From Mucilaginibacter rigui (GTDB lineage Bacteria > Bacteroidota > Bacteroidia > Sphingobacteriales > Sphingobacteriaceae): 64,000 bases of DNA. Shown piece after piece: positions 50,440 through 59,949 of this stretch. The stretch is from contig NZ_JACWMW010000001.1 of NCBI RefSeq assembly GCF_014773275.1, forward strand, positions 930,001 to 994,000. The letters run 5' to 3'. Each line of letters opens with the position of its first letter. Position 1 is the stretch's first letter. The notes under the pieces are model-generated. The model did no database searches, had not been told where the DNA came from, and was given only the letters and a program-made list of their open reading frames with translations. A program made the translations under genes and the position numbers.

Positions 50440-50532
50440 AGGTATCTTGTTTTTTATAGGTTATGTATAGCCATAACAGTGCCAAAGTGTATAAAATTTG
50501 GAATTATCATTTATAACTAATAATTTAGTTAT

Positions 50533-51681
50533 ATGAAATCACTCCTTATTTGTACCGCTGTTTGTTTGCTATCATTTACAGGTTTTGCACAGCAAACCAA
50601 TAAAGTTGATGATGCCTTATTGCTTGAGTATTACCAAACACAACGCTTTGGCGAAGCTGCCGATTATTTAAAGAAAAGCTATGCCGAACCAATTACTAAT
50701 GCGAAAGCCCTTGGTCAACTTGCTTACACTTGCAATATGGCAGGCCGCCTGGCAGAGGCGGAGGGGTATTACCAACGCATTTACGTTTTAGATTCAACTA
50801 ATACCTCTGTATTATATAGTTTGGGCAGCCTTAACCTGCGCAGGGGCAACACTACAAAAGCCGAGGGTTATTATAAGCGCATCACTGCACGTGATACCAC
50901 AAACTTTATGGTTTATAAGCAGCTGGCACAAATAAGCCATGATAAAAGTGATATCCCATCTTTTATTGGCTACCTGCAAAAGGCCAATAAGCTTAACCCT
51001 GCCGAACCGGATGTAGCATCTGATCTGAGCGATATGTATGTGTCTATAAAATTTAATGACCAGGCCGAGAAGGTGCTAAGCCTGGCTATTGCAGCCGACC
51101 CGGAAAACATAGTTTTGCTTAAAAGCCTGATGAAACTGCAATACGCGCAAAAGAAATGGCCCGAAACTATCAACACCTGCCTCAAATTAGTTGATAACGG
51201 CGACATGTCAAGCTTTGTACTAAACAAGCTTGGGGTGGCGTATTACAACACCAAAAACTACGAGTGTAGTATATCAACTCTTTTAAATATAAGCGCCAAT
51301 GAACAAGGCGAAAACAGCTATTATTATACAGCTTTAGCATATAAAGAACTTAAAGACTATCCAATGGCAATAAGTTACTTATCTAAAACCATTGAAGCGG
51401 GTATCTCACCCAATACAGCTTCATATTATGGTGAAATGGCTGATAGCAATGAAAAACTATTTAAGTATAAAAAGGCCGCCGCTGCGTACCAAAAAAGCCT
51501 GCAGTTTGATGAAAAGCCTATGATATATTATTTGCTTGCCAACTTGTACGATAGTAATTTAAAGGATAAGAACAGCGCCGTGAAATATTACAAAAAGTAC
51601 CTGGCCTTAAAGCCGCCTGTTAACAAACAGAAAAACTATATTGATTATTCTAAGAGTAGGATAGCTGCGTTAGCCCGATAG
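50533..51681 (+). CDS. secreted TPR-repeat protein
   Basis: 382 aa. Signal peptide about 1-19 (ends GFAQ). At least eight tetratricopeptide-like repeats fill the rest (for example AEGYYQRIYVLDSTNTSVLY, AVKYYKKYLALKPPVNKQ). Such proteins act as scaffolds in the periplasm or outer membrane. Partner unknown. Confidence 0.82.
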   Translation: MKSLLICTAVCLLSFTGFAQQTNKVDDALLLEYYQTQRFGEAADYLKKSYAEPITNAKALGQLAYTCNMAGRLAEAEGYYQRIYVLDSTNTSVLYSLGSLNLRRGNTTKAEGYYKRITARDTTNFMVYKQLAQISHDKSDIPSFIGYLQKANKLNPAEPDVASDLSDMYVSIKFNDQAEKVLSLAIAADPENIVLLKSLMKLQYAQKKWPETINTCLKLVDNGDMSSFVLNKLGVAYYNTKNYECSISTLLNISANEQGENSYYYTALAYKELKDYPMAISYLSKTIEAGISPNTASYYGEMADSNEKLFKYKKAAAAYQKSLQFDEKPMIYYLLANLYDSNLKDKNSAVKYYKKYLALKPPVNKQKNYIDYSKSRIAALAR

Positions 51682-51712
51682 GTTTGTAATGGTGAGCTTG
51701 TCGAACCATAGC

Positions 51713-52297
51713 TTACCTGTTCATTAACCTTGCAACATACTTACCAATAATGTCAAACTCCAGGTTCACTACTGATCCCTCGCGTACATTGTGCAGGTTT
51801 GTATGTTCGTATGTATAAGGGATAATGGCCACCGAGAAATGATCGGGCCCCGAGTTAACTACGGTAAGGCTGATGCCGTTTACACAGATAGAACCTTTCT
51901 CTACCGTAACGTTGCCTGCTGATGCATCATATTGAAATGTGTATTCCCAACTGCCGTCAAGTTCGGTAAATTTGGTACAGGTAGCGGTTTGGTCAACATG
52001 GCCCTGAACGATATGCCCATCCAACCGGGCATTCATTTGCATGCAACGCTCCAGGTTTACTGGTTCGCCAACTTTTAGGTGGCCAATGCTGGTTTTGTTA
52101 AGGGTTTCTTCAATAGCAGTAACGGTATGTGTGCCATCGCCTAAGGCAATAACGGTTAGGCAAACGCCGTTGTGCGCTACCGATTGATCTATCTTTAATT
52201 CTTGTGTAATGGCAGATTCAACAGTAATATGCAGGTTGCCGTTTTCTTTACGTAAGTCGGCCACCTTTCCCAAGGTTTCTATAATTCCTGTAAACAT
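51713..52297 (-). CDS. ribE: riboflavin synthase
   Basis: 194 aa, two lumazine-binding repeats (MFTGIIETLGKV and GHIVQGHVDQTATC). Each repeat has a VNLE or VNGISLT-type motif (GVCLTVIA, GSICVNGISLTVV). It converts two 6,7-dimethyl-8-ribityllumazine into riboflavin. No FMN riboswitch structure was seen in the 106 bp upstream. Confidence 0.94.
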   Translation of the reverse strand: MFTGIIETLGKVADLRKENGNLHITVESAITQELKIDQSVAHNGVCLTVIALGDGTHTVTAIEETLNKTSIGHLKVGEPVNLERCMQMNARLDGHIVQGHVDQTATCTKFTELDGSWEYTFQYDASAGNVTVEKGSICVNGISLTVVNSGPDHFSVAIIPYTYEHTNLHNVREGSVVNLEFDIIGKYVARLMNR

Positions 52298-52403
52298 GCA
52301 GCAAAAGTACAGATTTTTAGGTGTGCGATGTGTTATCGTAACATCATAAAAAAAGCAGATAGCTTTTGGCCATCCACTTTTTAGTTTTTAATAGGATATG
52401 TCT

Positions 52404-53150
52404 TTATAGTATTTCAACATTAAATACTTTGCCATCAAATGATACTTTGGCTTTATGGTTACCTAAAAATTCAATGGTGCCTGTAAAGTTGAAATTCCTG
52501 CCTGCGTTTGTTCCGTTAGAAACAAAAGTTGCTGTACCTGCGGTAATATCAAAAGGCCTTGAGCTTGAATCAATAATTAACCCGGCTAAAATATAAGAAT
52601 TGTTTTGAACCATTGATTCATTGTCCTTTTTAGTTACTGTTTTATAAACAGATGTTTGGTTACCATCAACCTGCATTTTAGCGAATGCTGGGGCTAAAGC
52701 TTTAAGCGTATAATATTCTTTAACAGTTATATCATAGGTGGCTGATGGGTTAAAGCCGGTATTTACGTAGTTGCCGCTATAAGTATAACCATTAGGCTGG
52801 TTGTTTTCATCGCAGCTTATAACATACTTGTTTGAACCGTTCATTACATCCTTAGCGGTATCGGCCTGGGTATGGGTAAAGCTGTAAGGTGCTTCAATAT
52901 ATTGGCCACAGGTAAGGTCGTTAACCTTTATGCCGTTACGTACAGTATTAATAACCGGTAAGCCAGTTAAGTTGCTTTGGCTGGCAATGGTTGCGCCAAA
53001 TGATTTATAAAGACTAACCGCTATAGTTTTAGCTATAGCAGCATCGTTATTATTGTTAAGTGTTTTGGTGTCTTTTTTACAAGCCGAATAAATTACTACT
53101 GTTAAAGCTACAAGCGATAATAGAGTTGCGAACCTAAATTTTGAGATCAT
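52404..53150 (-). CDS. hypothetical lipoprotein
   Basis: 248 aa. Lipoprotein signal with lipobox YSAC (Cys24), then an Asn-rich linker (TLNNNND). The rest is rich in beta strands (TYDITVKEYYTLKA, FDITAGTATFVSNGTNAGRN) as in Bacteroidetes surface lipoproteins. Family not recognised. Repeated GxYxxY type positions are absent. Confidence 0.72.
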   Translation of the reverse strand: MISKFRFATLLSLVALTVVIYSACKKDTKTLNNNNDAAIAKTIAVSLYKSFGATIASQSNLTGLPVINTVRNGIKVNDLTCGQYIEAPYSFTHTQADTAKDVMNGSNKYVISCDENNQPNGYTYSGNYVNTGFNPSATYDITVKEYYTLKALAPAFAKMQVDGNQTSVYKTVTKKDNESMVQNNSYILAGLIIDSSSRPFDITAGTATFVSNGTNAGRNFNFTGTIEFLGNHKAKVSFDGKVFNVEIL

Positions 53151-53374
53151 AATATGAATGATATTGCTTAGTTTTTAAGCAAAAGTACTTCATCCATAAT
53201 TATTTATACAAAATATTTTCACTTTACTGAAACAAAATTTCCATTTAAGAAAAGAGAAAATATTGTCTAAAATATTGCCTTTATCTTAAAAAATTTCTTT
53301 TTGATGTAGATATTCCGGATAACGGACCGGGGATTGTGGCAGGAGCTATATTTTCCCTAATTGCCTGTAGTGGG

Positions 53375-53917
53375 TTAGCTTTTCTTTTCTGCGGCAAATT
53401 TATCAGCATTAAAATTTACTGATTGCCCTTTTGGGATGGTTAGGGATTCCCAATTATCGCCTAAAATTAGTTTTGCAACAAAAACCATTTGGCCAATATG
53501 GTAGGGCAGATGTGCCAGCTGCCTGTTAATAGCTTCGGTTACCGTGTGCGCCTCGTTACGGATATAAAGAACACGCAACAGATCATTATCTGTAAGTGGG
53601 TTTATAGCGTTAAAAAGGCAGTCCCAGCCTTTATCCCACAGATCTGTTAATTCCTGTTTTGTTGCGTACAAGCCCTCAAACTCATTGTCCCGGTTTCGCC
53701 ATTGCTTCTCACCATCGGTGGTTAAAAAGTCCGTCCATCGAGATATGGAATTACCGGCAACATGCTTTATGACTACTGCGACACTGTTTGATGCCCCGTT
53801 GTATTGCCAATGCAGCTGTTCATCATCCAAACGCGCTATTACAGCATCGCCTAACGACTTATAGTATGCAAATAATTTCCTGGTGCTTGCCAGGTAGTTG
53901 TCGCCTGCGGTTTCCAT
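53375..53917 (-). CDS. DinB/DUF1572-like protein
   Basis: 180 aa. Four-helix DinB-type metal fold; possible metal residues His48 in VVIKHVAGN and the later HLPYHIGQMVF. The DUF1572 subgroup is known for conserved positions at KHVAGN and GQMVFV. Possible thiol-dependent transferase; substrate unknown. Start 53917, 8 bp after the SRPBCC gene. Confidence 0.82.
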   Translation of the reverse strand: METAGDNYLASTRKLFAYYKSLGDAVIARLDDEQLHWQYNGASNSVAVVIKHVAGNSISRWTDFLTTDGEKQWRNRDNEFEGLYATKQELTDLWDKGWDCLFNAINPLTDNDLLRVLYIRNEAHTVTEAINRQLAHLPYHIGQMVFVAKLILGDNWESLTIPKGQSVNFNADKFAAEKKS

Positions 53918-53925
53918 TACTTTTA

Positions 53926-54423
53926 TTATTTAAAGCAACTTGTTAATTCCACTCTTTTGTTCCTAAGGTCTTTACCGCCCTCCATAACCGATTTTAGGTT
54001 GGCCAGGTAAAATGTCCAGCTTGCCTGGCATTGCACCAATAGGTTTTTAGTTGGGTCGCTTTCCTGCGGTATATCGGTTTGTTCTAATTCAGTAATAGTA
54101 AGGCCGTTACGGGTACTTAAATTTATACTTACAATGCTATCGCCCGTAAAGCTGAATTTTAAAAAGTCCTGCCCGTTGGCTTCCAGTATCCGCCCATGCT
54201 GTACCACATCGTTATGATAGCCGTGCCAGTACCAGGTGTAGGTGTCTTCTTTCGCTATTTGCTCATCTGCGGTACGCAGGCGCTGTGGCACTGTAAAAAA
54301 ATCGGCTTTGCGTAAAAACCATTTCTCTAACCCGGCAGAGGTACTCCATGCCAGGTAAAGGCTACGCATATCAACCTGATAATCGCCACATAACTTAAAT
54401 CTTTTCCAGCGGGTATCTTCCAT
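53926..54423 (-). CDS. SRPBCC (AHSA1-like) protein
   Basis: 165 aa. Start-domain fold inferred from the AHSA1-type pattern SLYLAWSTSAGLEKWF at the start and LVQCQASWTFYLANLKSVM near the end. Small-molecule binding or stress function. Same strand and operon-like spacing (8 bp) with the DinB-like gene. Confidence 0.82.
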   Translation of the reverse strand: MEDTRWKRFKLCGDYQVDMRSLYLAWSTSAGLEKWFLRKADFFTVPQRLRTADEQIAKEDTYTWYWHGYHNDVVQHGRILEANGQDFLKFSFTGDSIVSINLSTRNGLTITELEQTDIPQESDPTKNLLVQCQASWTFYLANLKSVMEGGKDLRNKRVELTSCFK

Positions 54424-54509
54424 CTCAAATAAGGGTATTACATAAATGTATTTGTATAAAATTAACCATAATACTTTGTGTTTTGCTAATTTGCCAACAA
54501 AACAATTTT

Positions 54510-54965
54510 ATGCCAAAACAAAGCGCGGGGGTATTATTATATAAGCTAACGGATGGTTTGCTGCATGTGTTTTTAGTGCATCCGGGCGGCCCCTTCTTCC
54601 GCAAAAAAGATGATGGCGCGTGGTCTATTCCAAAGGGCGAATTTGATGATGGTGAAGAACCCCTTGCAGCGGCACAGCGCGAGTTTGAAGAAGAGGTAGG
54701 CAAGCCTGTAAATGGCAATTTTATAAAACTACAGCCCATCAAACAAAAAAGCGGCAAAGTAGTGCATGCCTGGGCCGTAGAAGGCGATATAGACCACGAA
54801 CAGATAACAAGTAACCAGTTTGAAATTGAGTGGCCGCCAAAGTCGGGCAAGATGGCCAGTTTCCCCGAAATAGACCGCGCCGGTTGGTTTACTATAGATG
54901 TTGCCCGGCAAAAAATAATACCTGGCCAGGTGGCGTTTATAGATGAATTGGAAAAGTTAGTGTAA
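54510..54965 (+). CDS. NUDIX hydrolase
   Basis: 151 aa. Complete NUDIX box G-x5-E-x7-REFEEEVG (about residues 41-63) in a fold that begins MPKQSAGVLLYKL. It likely hydrolyses nucleoside diphosphate derivatives; exact substrate unknown. Start chosen at 54510, since the frame upstream begins with TTG in A/T-rich leader DNA. An extended C-terminal FIDELEKL is typical for the family of DR-type diadenosine/8-oxo-like hydrolases. Confidence 0.88.
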   Translation: MPKQSAGVLLYKLTDGLLHVFLVHPGGPFFRKKDDGAWSIPKGEFDDGEEPLAAAQREFEEEVGKPVNGNFIKLQPIKQKSGKVVHAWAVEGDIDHEQITSNQFEIEWPPKSGKMASFPEIDRAGWFTIDVARQKIIPGQVAFIDELEKLV

Positions 54966-54990
54966 ATAATAAATGCCCGGAAGATCAGAT

Positions 54991-55117
54991 TGGGCTGAAG
55001 CCCATTTGCTTGCCTTCAATCCGTCCCATAAATGGGACGGATTGAAAGGGAAAGTATTGATCGTTGCCGTTGGCTTTAGCCAACGGATTACAAACAAAAA
55101 CACCAGGGCTTTAGCCC
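54991..55117. repeat. cluster of four hairpins, REP/RAYT-type repeat
   Basis: Four palindromes: TGGGCTGAAGCCCA (54991-55004); a 14-bp perfect stem TTCAATCCGTCCCA (55015-55028) with its complement at 55033-55046; CCGTTGGC-TTTA-GCCAACGG (55067-55086); GGGCTTTAGCCC (55106-55117). The outer two are related (TTGGGCTGAAGCCC against GGGCTTTAGCCCAA). Such GGGCTTTAGCCC units are typical of REP elements moved by RAYT transposases; no RAYT gene is in the window. Confidence 0.75.
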
Positions 55118-55164
55118 AAATCGAAAACTTAACACTAAGCCAAAAAATTCCTACTTTCATCCCA

Positions 55165-57981
55165 ATGTTTAAACGCCTGCTGTTGCCATTATTTATACTT
55201 GTTACCACTGCTGCCGCGGCGCAAACGTTTGGCGGTAACCCGCCATCTATAAAATGGCAGCAGGTAAATACCCCGGTTGCACGCGTTATATTTTCGCAGG
55301 GGATGGATTCTGTAGCCCAGCGTGTGGCACAAACCATAGCGCGGATGAACCGAATGATACAGCCAACCATCGGCTTTAAGCAGCGGCAGGTAAATATTGT
55401 GCTTCAAAACCAAACCACTATATCAAACGCTTATGTTGGGCTGGCCCCATTTCGCAGCGAATTTTATTTAACAGCCGGGCAAAATAATTTTGACGTGGGT
55501 AGCCTGCCATGGCCCGAGCAGTTGGCCATACACGAGTTTAGGCACGTGCAGCAATATAATAACTTCAATGTAGGGGTATCCCGCGGGTTAAGCATCATTT
55601 TTGGCGAGGGCGGGCAGGCACTGGCTAATGCGCTATCGGTGCCCGACTGGTTCTTTGAGGGCGATGCTGTGTATAACGAAACCCTGGTAAGCAAGCAGGG
55701 CAGGGGGCGGTTGCCTTTCTTTTTTAACGGTTACAGGGGGCTTTGGGCTGCCGGTAAGGATTACAGTTTCATGAAACTGCGTAACGGATCGTACCTGGAT
55801 TATACGCCAAACCATTACCCCCTGGGTTATATGATGGTGGCCTACGGTCGCGAAAAATATGGTAACACTTTTTGGAAGGATGTTACCCATGATGCCGCCG
55901 CTTTTAGTCCGTTTTTTTACCCCTTACAGGGCGCTATAAAAAAGCATGCGGGTGTTAATTATACTGAATTTAGAAACGCCGCTTTAACTCATTTTAAAAC
56001 AGCATTTAAAGCAGATGCGAAAGATGATCGACCTAATGCCAAAAGCCGGCATTTTATAGCCGATCAGGAATACCCGGCATATATAAACGACAGCACGCTC
56101 ATCTATCTGAAAAGTACATATACCCACATCCCGCAATTCATCATCAAAACCGGCAGCGGGGAGCGGGCGATAGCCGTACAGGGCATCACTACCGACAATT
56201 ATTTTAGCTACCGCAATGGAAAAGTGATTTATGCCGGTTACCGGCCAGACCTGCGCTGGGGGTATCGTAACTATAACGAACTGATAGTACTTGATATAAA
56301 TACAGGCAAAGAACACCGCATTACCCGTAAAACCAAATACTTTTCGCCGGCGTTTAGTGCCGATGGTAAACGGATAGCGGCGGTGCAGGTTGCCCCAAGT
56401 GGCAGAAGCGAATTGCATATGTTGAGTGAAGACGGAAAATTGCTATCTGTTGTGCCCAACAACGTGGGACTGTTTTATACCTACCCCAAGTTTTATGGCG
56501 ATGACAAGCTGCTTTCGGCAGTGCGTAATTTTACTGGAGAGATGTCGCTGGCGCTGATAGATATTAAAACAGGCGCTACCAAATACCTGTTGCCGTTTAG
56601 TTTTGAGCCAATTGCTTTTCCGCAGTTGCAGGGCGATGTGGTTTACTTCTCAAAAACATCGGGTTTGAATGACCGGCTCTTTGCTTTTGATATCGGCACA
56701 AATAAACTGTTCGAAGTGAAGGGCATCCCTCAAAATGCCATTGGCTATTACCAGCCTGCTATAAGCCAGAGCAAACTTGCCTGGACAAGCTTTACAGCGT
56801 TGGGCTACCGCCTAAGTGAAGTTGATCGGGCGAATGTTCAGTTAAGCAATATAGGTAATTCACAGGTATTTACGGCTTTGCCGGATATGAATATCAGCGC
56901 CCTGAGGAAGGATAGCGCGGCCAATATACTGGCTTCTGTAAAGCCTGATTCATTGCCCATAACCAAATACAGTAAACTTCATGGACTGTTCAATTTTCAT
57001 AGCATTTTTCCATCGTTGGATGACCCTAATTACTCGCTGCAGTTGGTGGGGAATAATGTGCTAAACACGTTTCAATCGCAGCTTACCTTTAACTATAACC
57101 GCGATGAAGGTTACAAGCAAATAGGTTATGATGCAGCTTATGGGGCATTTTTCCCATACCTTATTGCCGGTGCCGATTACGCTTTTGACCGCCGTGGATT
57201 TTATAAAGGGAATAGCATTTACTATAACGAGACATCTATACATGGCGGTTTGCAGGTGCCTTTCAACCTGTCTGCAAGTAAACATTCAACGGCATTATCG
57301 GTAAGCACCAGCTTATATTACAGCACCAATAATTTTCAGCAGCCGTTTCGTGCTATGTTCAAAGATAGCCACTATACCTACCTAAGCAGTACCATCAGCT
57401 TTAGTAACCAGGGCCAACAGGCACGGCAAAATATTAACCCGCATTTTGCGCAGAATATTTCTGTTAATTACAAGACATCTATTTCCAGTGTTAGCGCTAC
57501 CCAGTTGCTTACTGCGGGTACATTCTATTTCCCGGGCTTATCTGCCAACCATAGTTTTGTGGTTAGTGGTGCATACCAGCATAAAGGCGAGAACAGGGGG
57601 ATAGGCTATTCAAACGATTTCCCTTTCTCACATGGCTACACCGCCGAAAGCCTGGACGACATGAACAAATTTTCAGCAAGCTATCATTTCCCTATTGCTT
57701 ACCCCGATGCGGGATTTGGTAACCTGCTGTACCTAATGCGCCTGCGCGGTAACTTCTTTTACGACCAAACACATGCCAGGGCGGCCAACTTCTTTACAGA
57801 TGGATCGGCATTAAAAGCAAACTTCCGCACGGCAGGGGCAGCCTTGTTTTTTGACACCAAATGGTTTAATGAGGCATCCATATCATTCGGGGTGCGTTAC
57901 AGCCACTTGTTAGACCGCGACATATTTGGCGGCAGCGGCCACAACAGGTTTGAACTGGTATTGCCCGTGGCGATATTTTAA
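55165..57981 (+). CDS. large outer-membrane zinc peptidase/propeller/barrel protein
   Basis: 938 aa. Signal peptide 1-20 (MFKRLLLPLFILVTTAAAAQ). A metallopeptidase-like domain holds HEFRH (123-127, HExxH) with a probable third ligand Glu165 in PDWFFEGDAV (160-169). Residues about 290-600 resemble TolB-like WD beta-propeller blades (FSPAFSADGKRIAAVQ). From about 620 to the end, strands of alternating residues and a C-terminal FELVLPVAIF suggest an outer-membrane beta-barrel. The start at 55165 was chosen because the longer frame runs through the hairpin repeats. Role in cell-surface proteolysis is inferred. Confidence 0.82.
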   Translation: MFKRLLLPLFILVTTAAAAQTFGGNPPSIKWQQVNTPVARVIFSQGMDSVAQRVAQTIARMNRMIQPTIGFKQRQVNIVLQNQTTISNAYVGLAPFRSEFYLTAGQNNFDVGSLPWPEQLAIHEFRHVQQYNNFNVGVSRGLSIIFGEGGQALANALSVPDWFFEGDAVYNETLVSKQGRGRLPFFFNGYRGLWAAGKDYSFMKLRNGSYLDYTPNHYPLGYMMVAYGREKYGNTFWKDVTHDAAAFSPFFYPLQGAIKKHAGVNYTEFRNAALTHFKTAFKADAKDDRPNAKSRHFIADQEYPAYINDSTLIYLKSTYTHIPQFIIKTGSGERAIAVQGITTDNYFSYRNGKVIYAGYRPDLRWGYRNYNELIVLDINTGKEHRITRKTKYFSPAFSADGKRIAAVQVAPSGRSELHMLSEDGKLLSVVPNNVGLFYTYPKFYGDDKLLSAVRNFTGEMSLALIDIKTGATKYLLPFSFEPIAFPQLQGDVVYFSKTSGLNDRLFAFDIGTNKLFEVKGIPQNAIGYYQPAISQSKLAWTSFTALGYRLSEVDRANVQLSNIGNSQVFTALPDMNISALRKDSAANILASVKPDSLPITKYSKLHGLFNFHSIFPSLDDPNYSLQLVGNNVLNTFQSQLTFNYNRDEGYKQIGYDAAYGAFFPYLIAGADYAFDRRGFYKGNSIYYNETSIHGGLQVPFNLSASKHSTALSVSTSLYYSTNNFQQPFRAMFKDSHYTYLSSTISFSNQGQQARQNINPHFAQNISVNYKTSISSVSATQLLTAGTFYFPGLSANHSFVVSGAYQHKGENRGIGYSNDFPFSHGYTAESLDDMNKFSASYHFPIAYPDAGFGNLLYLMRLRGNFFYDQTHARAANFFTDGSALKANFRTAGAALFFDTKWFNEASISFGVRYSHLLDRDIFGGSGHNRFELVLPVAIF

Positions 57982-58031
57982 TTGGTGATTTAGTGAGTGA
58001 CTGAATTAGTGATGGCTAAGAAAACCACTAA

Positions 58032-58793
58032 TTAGCCATTCGCCCTTTTCAATATCTCCTTAACCCGGTCAACATTGGTCAGGTCAATGCTATATTCGTC
58101 GCTAAGGCCATCTGTAAGCAGGATATGGTCATTTTTGTATTGCATACCACCTTCAAATTTCGAACGGGCAGATGAATGCACTTCGGTAACGCCGGTAAAG
58201 TGTACCAGGTCGGCCACATTATTTTCGGTGATGCCGCTTCCGGGCATAATGGCAATGCGGCCTGCAGCTTTTTCTACAAGGTGGGCAATAACGGTAGCGC
58301 CTTCCATAGCAGTGCTTTTACCACCCGAGGTGAGGATGCGTTCGCAGCCTATCTCAATAATGTCTTCAAGGGCCTGGAACTGGTCGGCACACATATCAAA
58401 CGCGCGGTGAAAGGTAACCCCAAGTCCCCATTGGCGTGCCAGGCGCACCAGTTCGGTACAGCGTTCCTTATCTACAGAGCCATCCGCTTTTAGCATGCCA
58501 ATTACAACGCCATCGCAACCCGCTTCAATACAGGTACGTATGTCGGCCTGCATTACTTCAAATTCAAGATCGGTGTACAGGAAATCGCCCCGGCGGGGGC
58601 GTATCAATACATAAAGTTTAATATGGAGGTGTTTGCGTGCTAGTATTATTTGCCCATAAGATGGGGTAGTACCGCCTTCGGCCAGGTTTTCGCAAAGTTC
58701 TACTCTTGTAGCACCGCCTTCCTGCGCGGCAATTGCTGATGGTGCCGAGTTGGCGCAAACTTCAAGTATTACAGGTGATGCATTATGGTTCAT
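58032..58793 (-). CDS. cutC: CutC family protein
   Basis: 253 aa TIM-barrel. VILEVCANSAPSAIAAQEGG, ATRVELCENLAEGGTTPSYG, IRPRRGDFLYTDLEFEVM, and HRAFDM are family marks. Named for copper tolerance in E. coli but its biochemical role is disputed, and no copper genes are adjacent. Confidence 0.92.
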   Translation of the reverse strand: MNHNASPVILEVCANSAPSAIAAQEGGATRVELCENLAEGGTTPSYGQIILARKHLHIKLYVLIRPRRGDFLYTDLEFEVMQADIRTCIEAGCDGVVIGMLKADGSVDKERCTELVRLARQWGLGVTFHRAFDMCADQFQALEDIIEIGCERILTSGGKSTAMEGATVIAHLVEKAAGRIAIMPGSGITENNVADLVHFTGVTEVHSSARSKFEGGMQYKNDHILLTDGLSDEYSIDLTNVDRVKEILKRANG

Positions 58794-58863
58794 AGCGCAT
58801 AGCAGGGGTTATGGTTTATGAAAACCGTATTTATATATAATATGTTTTAAATCAGGGTGATAG

Positions 58864-59883
58864 TTATTTTTTTTCTTTGTAAAAGCTTTTGCCAGGTATC
58901 AGCAGGTCTTGTTGCTTTTCATCGCATACTGCAAACGAAAAGCCTTCCTGTATGGCATACGCGCCATATTCGCCTTTTTTGTTGATGGCCAAAAAGCCAA
59001 CCTGTATCTCCTTAGCGGTTTCGGGTTTCTTTTTGATGATGCGATTAACAGCCTCTTTACAGGCATCCTCCGGCGAATAGCCCTGGCGCATCAGTTCGAC
59101 CACCAAAAAGCTGCCTACATTGCGGATCACTTCCTCGCCCACACCGGTTGATGTTGCACCCCCAACCTCGTTATCTACAAAAAGGCCTGCGCCAATTATG
59201 GGACTGTCGCCCACACGGCCATGTAGCTTAAAGGCCATGCCGCTGGTAGTACAGGCACCGCTGATGTTGCCTTTGGCATCAATAGCCAGCATACCAATAG
59301 TATCATGGTTATATTTACTGCCGGGGCGGTGTTGTTTGTTCTCGATATTTAAAACAGGCGAATATTTTGCTGTTTTAAGCCATTTTTTCCAGGCCGTGTA
59401 TGATTCAGGTGTTAGTAGCTTTTCTCTTTTAAAGCCCTGTTCAACAGCAAACTGCGTAGCACCATCGCCAACCAGCATTACGTGAGGAGTTTTTTCCATC
59501 ACCAAACGCGCTACCGAAATTGGGTGTGCTATGTTTTCCATCGCAGCAACAGAACCACAATTACCAAATTCGTCCATAATACAGGCATCAAGGGTAACCT
59601 TTCCATCGCGGTCGGGGTAACCGGCGCGGCCAACAGTATGGTTATTCATATCAGCTTCAGGGATCCTTACGCCGGCTTCAACAGCATCTAAAGCACGGCC
59701 TCCTTTTTCAAGCGTTTTCCAGGCTTCTTTGTTAGCTGCAATACCAAAATCCCATGTAGATATTACAATCGGTAAATTTTTAGGTGCAGGCTTAAAAGCA
59801 GGCATTGCAGGTGCATATTTTGATATTGCTGTTAAAGAAGCAGTTACGGTGGTTAATTTCAGAAATTTGCGGCGGTCGTACAT
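58864..59883 (-). CDS. exported N4-(beta-N-acetylglucosaminyl)-L-asparaginase
   Basis: 339 aa Ntn-hydrolase. Twin-arginine signal YDRRKFLKLTTVTAS at the start (RRxFLK), so it is exported folded by Tat. Autocleavage site before Thr195 in HDTIGM, matching the Flavobacterium glycosylasparaginase site; Thr195 becomes the nucleophile. It releases GlcNAc-type sugars from asparagine-linked glycopeptides, in periplasm. Stands alone, 71 bp from cutC. Confidence 0.92.
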   Translation of the reverse strand: MYDRRKFLKLTTVTASLTAISKYAPAMPAFKPAPKNLPIVISTWDFGIAANKEAWKTLEKGGRALDAVEAGVRIPEADMNNHTVGRAGYPDRDGKVTLDACIMDEFGNCGSVAAMENIAHPISVARLVMEKTPHVMLVGDGATQFAVEQGFKREKLLTPESYTAWKKWLKTAKYSPVLNIENKQHRPGSKYNHDTIGMLAIDAKGNISGACTTSGMAFKLHGRVGDSPIIGAGLFVDNEVGGATSTGVGEEVIRNVGSFLVVELMRQGYSPEDACKEAVNRIIKKKPETAKEIQVGFLAINKKGEYGAYAIQEGFSFAVCDEKQQDLLIPGKSFYKEKK

Positions 59884-59949
59884 AGGGCTAAATATAATGA
59901 TAGGGCAATAATATGTTTAAATGTATCAGCTTTGATACAATTGTGGGTT

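Noticed and set aside
52298..52403. FMN riboswitch upstream of ribE
   Set aside because: The 106-bp region lacks the conserved RFN-element core and is too short.
54973..55164. N-terminal extension of the large surface protein
   Set aside because: It reads through four hairpins of a repeat. The ATG at 55165 gives a clean signal peptide.
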